Of a stretch of 64,000 bases of DNA, positions 21,523 to 33,595 are shown one piece after another. The position numbers and the translations under genes are program-made. The DNA is from Liriodendron chinense (taxonomy: Eukaryota > Streptophyta > Magnoliopsida > Magnoliales > Magnoliaceae): the NCBI GenBank assembly GCA_003013855.2, contig ML058336.1, positions 186,001 to 250,000 of the forward strand. Reading direction: 5' to 3'. The first letter of the stretch is position 1. Each line of letters starts with the position of its first letter. A model generated the notes under the pieces. The model ran no database searches and was not told the origin of the DNA. It saw nothing but the letters and a program-made list of their open reading frames with translations.

Positions 21523-22749
21523 CACTCCTTATAGTCTGTGTCGAAGGCACAGAAAAATTCAGTGACATCTATTCTCATTGGTCCACGTCATTACTAATGA
21601 CGTCAGCTTGCAAAACAAGCCGATTTTTCCTCTCCTGCTACATATCCCACTTTTACGGCGTGCAATTTCCATGGGCCCACCATGATCTATCTGTTAGATC
21701 CTCACCATCCATCAATTTCTTTTTTAGATTATTCTAAAGTAAAAGACAAAAAAATGAGGCACATCAAAAGTGCAAGTGGACTACACAACAAAAAGCATGG
21801 GATTAAACGAGTAATGTTGAAACCTTCCTACAGTCCACTGTTAGGTTTATTTGCCATCTAACCTCTTCATAAGGTCCCACATACCTTAGTGAAGGAAAAA
21901 CACAAACATCATCTTGATAAGAGTCGTGTGTGGCCCCAATAAGTTTTCAATGGTAGGTATTCAATTCCTACTCTTTCATGTCGTGTTGGCCTCTTGAGGC
22001 TCGAATCTGACTCATTTCCGACGTCAGGGCTAAAAGCTATGAAACAAAATGGATGTACAATGTGAATCTAATAAATACATCATGATGGCCCCATGGAAGC
22101 TCCACATTTCAACCTTTCTTATTTTCTTCTCTCTCGAAAATTTATTGACGCGGGGAGTTTAGGCGGGCCCACGATGATTAATTTATGAGATCTTATATAT
22201 TTTTTCAGATCTTTTTAGGTTCTAGGTTTAAAAATTACAAGGCAGATCCAAAGCTCAAGTGGAACACACCACAGGAGACAGTGGAATTGATGCTACCGTT
22301 GGAAACTTCTTAGGGCCACAGGCGGTCTGATCGAGCAGATATTTGTGTTGTACCTTCATCCAGATATGGGTGGCCTTATGAACATGTTAGATGTAAGATA
22401 AACCTCACACTTGGCCATAGGAACGTTTCAATCACATGCAATTTGTGTAATCCTCATTGCTTTCTTTGGTGTGGTCCACTTAACTTTGGATGTGCCTCAT
22501 TTTTGGAATCATTCCCTCATGGTGAGGGGCGGTGAAGTTTCACACATTAGAAGTTGTGCTACGTAGTGCATTGTAGCAAGCAATGCACTGGAAAAAGAGA
22601 AATTCATGGAATTTTGTGAGACGGAGATATTGAAAAACTGGAAAAAGAGAAATTCATGGAATTTTGTGAGACGGAGATATTGAAAATGGGCGAATGAGAA
22701 ACGCCGGCATTGGAATTTTCTGTGCTTTCAACACTGACCATCGGCACCC
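21523..22749. mobile_element. MULE-like element, family B copy 2
   Basis: Left end CACTCCTTATAGTCTGTGTC (decayed), right end CAACACTGACCATCGGCACCC. It contains two palindromic modules (about 21680-22110 and 22165-22560). No TSD is seen, so it is old. Its right end lies seven bases before the conserved NLR leader. Confidence 0.7.
22587..22686. repeat. Perfect 50-bp tandem duplication
   Basis: Units 22587-22636 and 22637-22686 are identical; each begins ACTGGAAAAAGAGAAATTCA. It lies inside family B copy 2 and must be recent or an assembly artefact. Confidence 0.9.
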
Positions 22750-22755
22750 AATAAC

Positions 22756-22839
22756 TTATAGGGAGGTACAGCTACTTGTTGAAGAAGGCCTTGTTTTTTA
22801 ACATAGAGGCTTCTGAAGGGGGAGAGAGACGCAGAGAGA
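22756..22839 (+). promoter_or_regulatory. Conserved leader upstream of NLR pseudogene 1
   Basis: The words AGGGAGGTAC, TTGAAGAAGGCCTTGTTTTT and AACATAGAGGCTTCTGAAG precede the ATG. The same leader occurs at 43145-43224 before NLR 2 and, without a gene, at 33538-33595. Confidence 0.5.
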
Positions 22840-25055
22840 ATGGCTGAGAGTGCTGTTCAGTCCGCCATAGAAGAACTGAACTATTTTCTAAGGCAGCAAG
22901 ATTTTTCTCCTAGTCGATGTAGATGAACGCGTTAGATGGCTTCGAAACAAACTCAAACGGATTCATGCCTTACTCAATGACGTGAATGCGATCCTCAGGG
23001 ACAATGAAATTGTTAAGCTGTGGGTGGACCGAATTATAGAAGTAACACACTACACTGAGGACGTTATCGACGACTTCATCTTTAAAAGTGCACAGTAACG
23101 AGGAGAGACGAGTGCTGGATTGATGAGTTACCCATCGACGCTATCCAGGACGTTGGAAAGAATATCATCGACATAGAAAGAAGTCTCGACGAGATCTTGT
23201 CTTACGGATCACAGTACAGCATCGACACTATACGGGAATGTGCAGAAGCTTCAACTTGTTCGAATCAAAGCCAGATACAGAGGGAGAAGAGGGCTCCTAT
23301 TGTCGCGGAAGACGATGTCTTCGGCATTGAAGATGAATAAGGACACTGATGGGGAGGCTGATTGAAGGAGATAGGCGGCGTGTTGTCATTTCGATCACTG
23401 GTACCGGAGGAATAGGTAAGACTACTCTTGCAAAGAAAGTTTACCGGATGGTAGGGAAGAGTTTCTATTTTCGTGCTGGGGTGAATGTGTCTGGAGAGTA
23501 TTTAACAAGAATGATTAGTTACTCTACATCATTTTCACACCACTGGATGGTAGGGAAGAAATATCTGGTGGTAATCGATGATATATGGAGTAGAGAAGCT
23601 TGGGATGCCTTTGTCACTGCATTTCCAGACATGGAAAACGGCAGCAGAGTGCTGCTCACGACTCGCAATGAAGACTTAGCTAAGTATGCAGATGCACAGA
23701 GCACACCCCTTAAAATTGAGAAAACGAAAGCTGGACATTGTTTTGTAAGAAAGCATTTCTGGGAAATCTTGCTCTTGCATGCCCTCCAAATATGGAGGAG
23801 TAGCGGAGAAAGATGGTTGCGAAATGTGGAGGTTTGCCTCTAGCAATTGTAGTGTTAGGAGGCATCTTATTAACGAAAGACAAGTCAGTGAATGAGTGGG
23901 AGAAAGTGCTTGAATGGTGGCTAAATAAAAGCCAAGATGGGATCTCAGGCATTTTGGCACTACCATGACTTGCCCTATTACTTGAAGCCTTGCTTTCTTT
24001 ATTTTGGAGTCTTTCCTGAAGACTCTAAAATATCTGTGAACACATTGATTCGGATGTGGATAGCAGAAGGATTCGTGCAGAGAAGAGGAGAAGAAGAAAT
24101 GGAGGAGGTTGCAGAGGATTACATAGAAGAGCTCATCAGTAGAAGCATGATTCAGTTGGCCAAAAGGAAGAGCAATGGAATGGCTAAAAAGTGCAGTATT
24201 CATGATCTTGTACCTGACCTTGCGATTTCAAAAGCCAAGGACGAGAGATTCCTGGACGTGTATGGGAACATAGCGCCTACATCAGTGACAATGGCACACC
24301 GCGAGTTGCAATTACTTGGGGGTGACATCAGTAACTGCATCTCTTAACAGCTCCACTCCACGTCCGGAGAAACTGGTGTTGAAAATCCTGGGCGGAGCTT
24401 TCAAATTTCAAAGGGTGATGCATCTCCGAAGCAATAAACTCATTAGTCTCCCTGACGAAATTGGGTACCTAATCCAGTACCTACGTCTCGTCATGTTCCT
24501 GTTAGAATGCCTGCCATCCACCATAACTCGCCTCTCCAATTTACAGACTCTTGATATAAGGGGTGCAACTGTGGACATGCTACCAGATGATATTGTGAAG
24601 ATAGAACAGATAAGGCACCTAATGTTATTCCATACTGAACTCAGCAATGGCATGCAAATCCATCACTTGAGCAATCTCCAGACGCTTAAGTAAGGGCGGA
24701 TAGCTGGATAAAAGATGGGTTGGAGAAACTGGCCAATTTGAGAGATTTGGCAATAAGAGGAATAGAAGATGTCCAAATGGCATTATTAATATCTCGTTCC
24801 ATTAGTAAATTGGTCCACCTTAGATCATTGTGGCTACAGGCACTTGATGGATCGTAGATTCCAGCTTTTGAGTCCTTGTCAAAACATGAGCATCTGTATA
24901 AAATGAAATTGGAGGGACGCTTATATGCTTCATGATGGATTGCGACATCTCACTGCCCTTCAAGAATTGAAGTTGTCAGGGATGCCGGAAGAATTCGAAG
25001 AAAGGGTGGGAGAAAACGTGGGGAGGACTAGTTTAAGATCTGACACATACCCTCG
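22840..25055 (+). pseudogene. CC-NBS-LRR resistance gene (NLR) pseudogene 1
   Basis: RPM1-like CNL relic. Order: Rx-type N-terminus MAESAVQSAIEELNYFL; coiled-coil region with VRWLRNKLKRIHALL and EDVIDDF; P-loop GTGGIGKTTLAKKVY (about 23402-23446); kinase-2 KKYLVVIDDIWS; RNBS-B GSRVLLTTRNEDLAKYA; GLPLA motif (about 23830); RNBS-D LKPCFLYFGVFPEDSKIS; LIRMWIAEGFVQ; HDLV; then leucine-rich repeats (LPDEIGYLIQYL, LSNLQTLDIRG). Lesions: frame shift after about 22 codons, TAA 23096-23098, a gap of about 29 bases near 23130, one missing base near 23338, loss of part of the NB domain between P-loop and kinase-2, a stop near 23970, and several stops in the LRRs. Intact members are about 900 residues and act as intracellular immune receptors. 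Confidence 0.9.
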
Positions 25056-25134
25056 ATTATCATCTGTTAATGGTAAGGATTGCTTCTTTCTTTCTTTCTT
25101 TTAATTTTTTTCTTTCTTTTTGGTTTTTATTTAT

Positions 25135-26231
25135 GAGTGTGAATTTATCCATGTTGAAAACACAGGAAATTCTAGTGCCGGTGCTTCTCATTCACACAGT
25201 TCATTTTCGAGCGGGCTGTCAATGGACTGAGTTGGCCCGACGGGCTTTGAGGCCTGGCCCATCTTGGGCCGGGCTTGGACTAAAGTAGCAGGCTCACAGG
25301 TTAGATTTGGGCCTAAACTATAAGCCCGTTTATTAAACGGGCTAGACTTGGACTGGGTTGTTAAAAACCCGTCAGCCCGGCCCGACCTGAATATATTTTT
25401 TAAAATTTAAATTTTAAATTAAATTATTTTTCCCGTTTTCAAAATTTAAATTTTACACAAAATTTATTAAAAAATCCTTAATAGTGTTGATGAATTTTTT
25501 CATATATGGAAAAGTATAAGATTAAAAGATAGCTTCTCTCTATATAAAAGGTCGGGCTTGGGCTGGGTCGGGTTCTAGCTTGACCCTATAATTGCATCTT
25601 GGGCTGGGCTTAGTCTACACTAATGTGGTCCGTCACGGTTCCTGGCCGGGTTTGGGCATGTGTTGAGGGAGGCAGGCCAGGTTTGGGTAGAGCTTGGCCC
25701 GGCCCATTGACACCTCTACTTCCCCGTACATTGTGTGGTATATAAAACGACGTGTGAAACTTCATCGCCCCTCACCATGACCTTTGTGTCACATCCACAC
25801 CGTCCATCAATTTTTCCAAATAGGTTGAGAGCATGATTCCAAAAATGAGGTACATCATAAGCTGAAGTGGATTTCACCGGAGAAAGCAATAGGGATTACA
25901 CAAACTGTGATTTGAAACCTTCCTAGGGCCAAGCGTGAGGTTTATCTGACATCTAACCTGTTCATAAGGCCACTGGCCACCCATACCTGGATGAATGTAC
26001 AACACAAATATCTTCTTTCAAATTTTAATAGATGGTGCAGATCTAACAGATAGATCATGGTGAGGCCTAGAGTAATTCCACACGGTAAAAGTGGACCGGT
26101 TGGGTAGCAATCCATACTTGAGAGGGCAAATCAGCTTGTTTTGTGAGCTGACGTCATTAGTGATGATGTGGACCAATGAGAATAGATGGCACTGAATTTT
26201 TCTGTGCCTTCAATACAGACGATCCGCAATC
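25135..26231. mobile_element. MULE-like element, family B copy 3, perfect 9-bp TSD
   Basis: Ends GAGTGTGAATTTATCCATGT and ACAGACGATCCGCAATC, flanked on both sides by TTTATTTAT (25126-25134 and 26232-26240). A 9-bp TSD is diagnostic of Mutator-like elements. One palindromic module remains (25770-26085); the other is replaced by a hAT-type MITE. It landed just beyond the LRR end of NLR pseudogene 1. Confidence 0.85.
25209..25718. mobile_element. hAT-type MITE nested in family B copy 3
   Basis: Terminal repeats GGGCTGTCAATGG and CCCATTGACACCTCTA; the interior is rich in GGCCCGGCCC-type and GGGCTTGG words around an AT-rich core. Related by design to 18360-18786. No clear TSD. Confidence 0.6.
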
Positions 26232-26349
26232 TTTATTTATTTATTTTATGTACAGCGAGGGAAGTGGATTGCCTGATGCCACTGCCACCAGGATATGCCT
26301 GGTGGCTTGGCGTGGAGCATTTTTATTATTTTTTATTGTTATCTTTCCT

Positions 26350-26850
26350 TCCCATACTGTGGGCACACCATGATGTATGTATTTTACATATATATCCATA
26401 TTGTCCATCCATTTTTCATCATGTCACGGTGTTATCCCAAAAAATGAAGCAAATCTAATTATCAAGTGGACCATATCATATGAAAAAGTGGTGATTGACC
26501 ATTAATGAGCCACAAAAGTTTTGGATCAAGGTGATACTTGTTTTTCCCCTTCATCTCCAGGCTTAAGTGACCTTATCAACATATTAGATGGCAAATAAAC
26601 ACTACAGAAACATTAAGGTGCTTCGTAAGAAGTTTTTAATGGTGGGGTCTTCAATCACCACTGTTTTTCATGATATGATCAACCTGATAATTGGATCTGC
26701 TTCATTTTTTTGGTATAATCGCCTAAAATAATCTGGAGAAGAAGATGGAATACATACATACATTGATCAATGTGGGCCCGATGGTAAGAGCCGAACAGTC
26801 TCAGGGTGAGCCTAGGGCCGGTCTCACCTAATCCGCTCCACTCCTCCATT
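26350..26850. mobile_element. Palindromic MITE (family A), long form
   Basis: Left arm CACACCATGATGTATGTATT, right arm ATCAATGTGGGCCCGATGG followed by the extended terminus CCGGTCTCACCTAATCCGCTC. The same terminus, CACCTAATCCGCTC or its complement GAGCGGATTAGGTG, closes the copies near 36 kb and at 50954-51499 and 52353-52872. Confidence 0.65.
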
Positions 26851-27555
26851 CAAGCGCACCATGTGAGGATCCACCTCTGTCTTGGTCAACCTGATTTTTG
26901 GGACTCATGGTGAAATTGAAGGGGTGCACCTTATGAACGGGTGGGATGTATGGGATGTGAGCTCTCTCTCACTAGGGACACACGCACTTAATATATATTA
27001 CAATACGAGTAGGGGGTCCACATCGACACATTGTACTAAATTGTACTTATTGATTCTTGAATAGCCATTTTTCCTCTCAACATTTTCTATGTGCTATGGC
27101 TCAACTAAGTTTTGGATCGGGCTGATTTATGTGGGTTGGGTATTTTTCGGGAATACTTCTGATGGATGGTTAGATTTTGTGAACACATCACTGGCCCCAC
27201 ATTAAGTCATTGATTTTCTATAACTCTACCTACTCCTCATAGGCTCATCATCATCCTCATCTAAGCCTTGTCACGATTACAGCCATTCCTCCTGTCCTGA
27301 CAAAATAAACTAACTAGATGATTCAGACCATTTAATCAATGACATTAAAAAAATATACGCATAGGATTATATGCTAAATCATGTGTGTTTATAACCTTTT
27401 GATGTGCCAGCAGAAGAATAAGGGATGAATGGACAGTTTCCATTGGTGATGTGAATGCCAATAAATCCAATGTTTCATGCACTCAAAGCATTACGTCATT
27501 ACTCACAGGAATTCCTTAACTTAAGATCATGGTTAAGCAATGGATCAAGCACAAC
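26851..27555. other. Unassigned sequence with a dispersed repeat
   Basis: 27070-27215 is a diverged copy of 21358-21510. The rest shows no gene or arm pair. Confidence 0.35.
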
Positions 27556-27770
27556 TATGTCTCACCCTCTAACCCAACTGGAAGATGCCTAGGTGTTTCA
27601 ATAGCAGGTCTCAAGTTCGAGTGTCAAGGGCACACACTAACCCCACTGGTGGGTGGGTGCATTGTGTGACTAACTAGATAGGTGCAATATTGCCAGCTAG
27701 GGTGAGTGTGTTGCATGACTAACTTAAAAAGGAAAAAAAAAAAAAAAGGAGGGGGGGGGGGGGGGGGGGA
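27556..27770 (+). mobile_element. tRNA-derived SINE candidate with A/G-rich tail
   Basis: TAACCCAACTGGAAG (27570-27584) resembles the tRNA A box and CAAGTTCGAGTGTC (27612-27625) the B box, in the right order and about 40 bases apart. The unit ends in a long A run followed by about 18 G (27734-27770). Box A and box B are imperfect and no TSD was found. Confidence 0.45.
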
Positions 27771-28634
27771 AGGTTGATCAAGCACAATTTCTTCCTTAGA
27801 TAAGGGTGGGCTTTGGCTCAAGTCATTTTAGCCCAACTCAACCCAATCCAATGCGGCCCAACCCAACTTTCCATATACCCCTATCAAATACTACACATAT
27901 GCCATTTTAATCCTTAGGCAACCATATATCTTGAATGTGGATAGTAATCGGAATGATGATATAAACAAATCAAAAGCTCATCGTAGGTCCCATAGAGGTG
28001 GCAACAATCTTAACAGCCAAATGGTCCCCTCTCGAAAAAGAAAAAGAAGAAGAAATGAAAAAAACACTCAAATGACCTTTCCCTCGTAAGGGACCTATCT
28101 ATCTCACGTCTTATGCGGAGTCCACTGGATAGTCTTTGAGCATATCCAAGCCGTTCATATGAAAGGGGTTTTAATTTCATGCCATTTATCCAAGTTTGAG
28201 GGCAAAAATCATCTCGAATGGACCACACTAGAGGAAATTGTTTGAAATTAAATCATAGTGTTAATGCAAGTATGGGCAACATAAAGCTACAATTTTTTTT
28301 TTTTTTTTTTTTGAAATGTCCCTCTTGTCGGTTCATGGATGTTCAATTAAAGTGAATGGATTAGATCGATTGAGGTGTGGCCCCAATAGTTGTTTTAGCG
28401 AGACCCACACCTAATTCTCAAAAGGTTCTCTGGACTTTCACAAAAAGTTGTTGCCATACGAGAAGAAGGGTGATAGATGGGCATTTTGGTCTAGCGAAAA
28501 TCCAAACAATGCCCAAAAGGCTAAATATATAATAGGTTCTGTACAGATGGCTAATGTCATAAATGACGTCATAAAGTAGGGCTTTATCAACTATTAACGC
28601 GTCCCCTACGTAGCGATGGGGGTAGTGAGTAGAC
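27771..28634. other. Unassigned intergenic sequence
   Basis: Short ORFs without domains and a poly-T run at about 28292-28311. No repeat arms are convincing. Confidence 0.3.
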
Positions 28635-29065
28635 TCTGTGGGGCCACTATGATTTATGTATTTTATCCACTCCGTTCATACATTTTGCCATATAATTTTA
28701 AGGCTTGAGCAAAAAAAATAAAATAAAATTGAAGCATATAAAAAGCTCAAGTGGACCACACAATAGAGAATTGTGTGAATTAAACTTTTACCGTCGAAAA
28801 TTTCTTGGGGGCCACAATAGTTTTAGATCAAGCTCATATTTGTGTTTTCCCTTCATCCATGTCTTTGTGATCTTATGAATAGGTTGGATGACAAATAAAC
28901 ATCACTATGGGACCCACAAATGTTTCAATGGTGGAAATCATTATTATCATTATTCTCACCGTTTCTTGTGGTATGGTCCACTTGAGCTTAATTTGAATAT
29001 GTTTCAATTTCAGGTTCAATGAGAGCGTGGATAAACCACATACATCGACAGTGGGTCCAACGAAA
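28635..29065. mobile_element. Palindromic MITE (family A)
   Basis: Left TCTGTGGGGCCACTATGATT with CTCAAGTGGACCACACAATA; right TTTCTTGTGGTATGGTCCAC with ACATACATCGACAGTGGGTC. Non-coding. Confidence 0.7.
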
Positions 29066-29382
29066 TTTACTCAATAGATAAGAGTGTACTGATATGGCCG
29101 TCTCAAAGCAAGTTGAGGCCTTAGGCGAGGATTCAAATTAGGTTTTTTTTTATTTAAAATATTAATACAAATAATAATTATATATAATAAAAACTGTTAA
29201 ACTAAAGTTTTTCCCAATGCTAAGGACCGTCGAATGAGCACATGGATAAAAAAAAATGGTATTGGAGTCCGCATCGGTCAGCTACAATACCGATGTCATC
29301 TCCAAGAAAATTTTGTATAAAAATTCAAATATCAGGCTTGAATTTATTATTTTATTTATTTATTAATTGAATACAAGCCCCT

Positions 29383-29990
29383 TTATATACATATTTTATA
29401 TCCACACCGTCCATCAATTTTTCCAACTCGTTTTAGGGCATAGTCCCAAAAAATGAAGCAAATCCAAATCCTAAGTGGACCACAAAGTATAGATTGAATT
29501 CCCACTGTTAAAAACTTCTTGCGGACCTCAAAATTTTTGTATCAAGCTGATATTCTGTGTGACTTTATCAACAGGTTGGATGGCAAATAGGCATTACGGT
29601 GGGCCGTAGGAAGTTTTTAATGGTGGGACTTTAATGACCACTGTTTTATGTGGTGTGGTCCACTTAATATTTGGATCTGCTTGATTTTTTGCAGCATGCC
29701 CTAAAATGATCTGGAAAAATCGATGGATGACGTGGATATACAAGACATACGTCAAGGTGAGCCGCATGGTCAGTGAAACACCCACTAATGTGTTACCCCG
29801 TTCCTTATGGTATGGTCCACTTGATAATTGGATCTGCTTAATTTTTTTGGATAATGTACTAAATGATTTGGAAAAATGGATGGACGGAGTGGATACATAA
29901 TACATACATCAAGGTGGGCCCTATGGTATCCCCTCGGTAAGGGCCGCTCCGTCTTGGGTGAGGCCTGGGTCCCACTGAATCAGCTCTCCC
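29383..29990. mobile_element. Palindromic MITE plus right arm of a second copy (family A)
   Basis: The first copy runs from ATCCACACCGTCCATCAATT (about 29400) to CGTGGATATACAAGACATAC (about 29750). The second piece (29795-29990) is only a right arm, with TATGGTATGGTCCACTTG and the terminus GTAAGGGCCGCTCCGTCTTG. Between 29066 and 29382 the sequence is AT-rich and unassigned. Confidence 0.65.
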
Positions 29991-30720
29991 ATATACCACT
30001 TGCTCCTAACATTCTAACCGTGAAGTTAGGAATGAAAAATGCTCTCCCACTTGCTCTCCCATATAGGTTAGAAATGAAAAATGCTCGCATGCAACGACGT
30101 GTGTGACCTTTCACATACAGCGCTTTCTTTCCTGCCAACATGCCACTTATGTAGAACATCTGAACCATGGAAAATTTGGGCCACAATATAGAAATCATCT
30201 AGCCATCTTAGTCTAAAACCAGAATAGACCGTTTATCAGACAGATTACACCGTCAAATTCAATGGAAACCCAGTGATCTCAGCTAATGTATGTTCATAGC
30301 CAAGCCAACGAGTTGATCTGTCTGATTTTCTCTGCCAACCTTTTGAATAGCTTAGATTGTTCGTACAAGTAATACGTTTGCAAGAAAGAAAGCCCTGTAT
30401 TTGAAAGTTTTGCATACAAGTGTTCCTACAAACACCTTAATAGACAAAAACCCACTGCTCTCTCGTAGCATTAGTAGATATAGTGCTCCTACCTGCATTG
30501 GTACACTTGGACATCCTCATTTATCAATCTTAGCTGTCCATTAGCCCAGGACTGGTTTCAAGAGCTACTAATCAAAAATTAAAATCAAATGGACGATTAA
30601 GATTATTTACAAAAACAAAATTCCAAATCAACAATGTCAGTCATTCATTTATGAGGCCTCATGAGTTAGCTATGATCTAGGGAATCAATTTTGTTGGAAA
30701 ATCCTAACCGTCCCACCCAT
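29991..30720. other. Unassigned sequence
   Basis: A short direct duplication (AGGAATGAAAAATGCTC near 30029 and AGAAATGAAAAATGCTC near 30069) is the only structure. No coding domain. Confidence 0.3.
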
Positions 30721-30811
30721 GGCTTGAATGCTAGATGGATAAAGGAATACGACGCCCCACTCCTCCGGAAGCCTTAGGCGACCGCCTAAGCTGCCTAGCA
30801 TTCAAGCCGGG
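30721..30811. repeat. Short perfect-ended hairpin
   Basis: GGCTTGAATGCTAG at 30721 pairs with CTAGCATTCAAGCC at about 30797, with a second nested palindrome GCCTTAGGCGACCGCCTAAG in the loop. Confidence 0.6.
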
Positions 30812-30869
30812 CCTGCGCACTGAGTAACTCGGTCTGCAGTCTGATTTCGTCCCCTGCTTGAAGGCTAAA

Positions 30870-31010
30870 ATTAAAATCAATAATTCGGCTGCAGACCCCA
30901 ACGAATACCTGTGATGCATGTGGTTGGTGGCCATTCTCAATGAAATGATTAATCTAATGTCAAGTCGATGTTTTCAAATCAAAGTCAGTCAACAATTGTT
31001 TATACATCAG
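30870..31010. repeat. Dispersed repeat shared with 57422-57560
   Basis: The two places share GCATGTGGTTGGTGGCC, TCTAATGTCAAGT and TTTTCAAATCAAAGTCA in order and the same strand. Identity unknown. Confidence 0.6.
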
Positions 31011-31089
31011 CCCGAGGATTGCGCACTAACCTACGAAGCTGTGGTATAGGTCCGGTCTTGGGTGGATCCTTGTGGGACCTTTGACTTTG

Positions 31090-31430
31090 GGGCTCACACT
31101 AATGTATGTGCCTTACATCCACACTGTCCTACCATTTTGACAGCTCATTTTAGTGCATGATCTAAAAAATGAAGTTGACCCAAATCTTAGTTGGACCACA
31201 CCACAAGAAATAGTCATGATTGAATCCCCACCATTACAACCTTAAAGGATTCCACCGAAATATTTACTTGTCATCCAGTTAGTTGATAAGGCCACAAAGA
31301 CCTAGATGAAGAGACCACACAAATATCACCTTGATCCAAAGCTTTTGTGGCCTACATGAGCTTTTAATGTTCAATTACCACCATTTCCTGTACTTTGTTC
31401 CATATGATAAATGAACATCACCGCCTGCCC
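31090..31430. mobile_element. Palindromic MITE (family A), right arm truncated
   Basis: Left TACATCCACACTGTCCTACC and GGACCACACCACAAGAAATA; the right arm breaks off after ACCACCATTTCCTGTACTTT and joins the repeat that starts near 31440. Confidence 0.6.
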
Positions 31431-31439
31431 TAGGAAGGT

Positions 31440-32355
31440 TTCAACGTTGGACATCACCATTCTCCTTTTTTGTTTTTTTTTCCAATACTCGAAAACCATC
31501 CTTCTTCTTGGGTTGTCTGCCGGCCGGACTTTCCATATTTCACCATCGGATTTGAAGTCGTAAAACGCTTTTCCCGTTGTCCATCTCCTCCTTTTTATTT
31601 TCCCCTGTTTTCTTGATATACGGCGATTCCATTTGAAAAAAGGATCCAACGTGGCCGTGTGAGGCCTACGGTAAATTTTATTTTCCATCCAACCCGTTGA
31701 TAACGTCAACAAGACCTGGATGGATCGAAAATACAAATATGGGCTTGATCCAAATCTTTTGTGGCCCACAAAAAGTTTGGATGGTCATATACTACTGTTA
31801 CCAGTAGTATAATCCAACCACGTTTTGAACTTGCTTAAGTTTAGGGATTATGTCTTAAAATGAGCTGGAAAATGGATGGACGGTATTGATATTCAACGTA
31901 TTTATAAGGTGACCACACAGGTAAGGTATTACCGGGGGTGGGATTGCCTATTACTCTGTGCCCGGGGCTGTGTCCACCATGGCCATGGCAATTCCACTAC
32001 ATTCATCTGTTTCAAAATATCACAATAGGATAGGATTTCAAAAATCAGTCAGATGCAAAACTCATGTGGACCCTATCAACAAAACTGTGGGAACAGCAAT
32101 ATCCACCGTCTAAAGCTTATTGGATCTGACCATGATGCTCATATGCCATCCAACGGTGCATAGAATTATTTCCACACAGAAAAACGGTACGAACAAATAT
32201 CATTCTAATACGGTACTTCTGTCACCGCCAAGCATTTTGTGCGGTACCAGCCACATGATTATTGGATCTGCCTGATTTTAAAAATCCTATCCCTTGGAGC
32301 CCTTTCAAAACAGATGGAGGGAGCGGATTTGTCACTGACATCTATAAGGGACCTA
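31440..32355. repeat. Diverged third copy of part of the segmental duplication
   Basis: CCTTCTTCTTGGGTTGTCTG, GCCGGCCGGACTT, AAACGCTTTTC and the following MITE-like stretch to AATAGGATAGGATTTC match, in order, 36700-37230 and 53060-53580. The minus-strand reading WKVRPADNPRRR is partly conserved in the three copies, but frames are broken in the others, so I do not call a gene. Confidence 0.6.
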
Positions 32356-32736
32356 CACACACATATATATACACGGTCTGGAAATCTAGCTGGTTCAGGT
32401 GGGCCCCACCATGATGTGTATGTCAATTTATTACTTACATTAAATGCCTTAGTCCACGTTAGGTATAGGGTCCAAAAATTAGTCCTATCCTTGATTTTGG
32501 TGGGCTACATGAGTACAAAAAGTATTAAGAGGACGTTTAGTGTCTGAATTATTTTCCTCAATGTGGCCAACTTGAATCATAAATAAGGCTGAGTTTTGGG
32601 CTCTGGTCCTATTTTTTTAGTGTGAGTTTTAATTTTAGTATGAGTTTCAATGGTTGAGTAGATTTCAAACATATATGATATTGGGCCCACCTCAATTGGA
32701 AGAACTTTTTGCTATAATTTACGTAAGGCCTGCAAC
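32356..32736. repeat. MITE-like fragment, unassigned
   Basis: It begins GGTGGGCCCCACCATGATGT like family A but departs from it within 40 bases; a related stretch lies at about 40500-40760 (GTCTTGGGCTCTCATTCTAA-type words). No gene. Confidence 0.4.
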
Positions 32737-33595
32737 ATTTTCTCAGCTTATTTTAGGCCATGGTACAAAATATCCAAGCGGGTAAAAAATTTAAGGTGGA
32801 CTTCAGTATAGGAAACAGTGGTTAAGGAAATTTTTTTTGCAGACCACATCAGTTTTAGACCAAGCTGATATTTGTATTTTCCTCTAATCCAGATCCTAAA
32901 TGACCTTATCAACAGGTTGGATGGTCAATAAATATTACAGTGGACACTAGGAATATTTTAATGGTGGGAATTCAATGACCACTGTTTCCTGTTGTGTGCT
33001 ATACTTGAAACTCATATTGATTTAATTTTTTTTTACTATATCCTAAATTCATCTCGAAACCACATGGCTGAAGTTGTGACTGGGTTTTACGGGCGCGGCT
33101 TCCACCGAGGTGGGTGGTATGGGCCATGTATGTGTATTATATCTATGCAGACCATCCATTTTGAAAACTCATTTTAGGGCATGATCTCAAATACGAAGGA
33201 GAACTAAATCTCAGGTGGACCATGATGCAAGAAACTGTGGTGATCGACAATTAAAAACTTCTAGTGGGCCACAAAAGTTTTGGATCAAGCAAATATTTCT
33301 GTGGTATCGTCATCCAAGTCTTTGACCTTATCAACAGGTTGGATGGATAATAGACATTCCGGGGATCCCATGAAGTTTTTAATGGTCTGCTTCATTTTTG
33401 TGTTTATGACCTATAATGATCTTTCAAAATGGAGTGACGGTGTGGATGTAAGCTACGTACATCACAGTGGGCCCCACAGTTAGGGATCCAGATCCACGCA
33501 AAGCTGAGGATGAAATAACTTAGTTGGCCTTTGCTTTTGTAGGGAGGTACTTTCTGTATTGAAGAAGGCCTTGTTTTTTATTTTTTTTTAACATG
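32737..33595. repeat. Duplication upstream of NLR genes, copy without a gene
   Basis: Direct copy of about 42328-43195: TTTTCTCAGCTTATTTTAGG opens both, and both end with the NLR leader AGGGGAGGTAC-type sequence. In this copy the leader (33538-33595) stops just where the NLR ATG region should follow. It includes two palindromic MITEs (about 32740-33060 and 33100-33490). Confidence 0.8.

Noticed and set aside
23676..24203. Minus-strand ORF of 175 codons
   Set aside because: Antisense shadow of NLR pseudogene 1, whose plus-strand motifs are unmistakable.
22840..25055. Functional NLR receptor
   Set aside because: At least six disabling changes, including loss of part of the NB domain; no set of plausible introns repairs them all.
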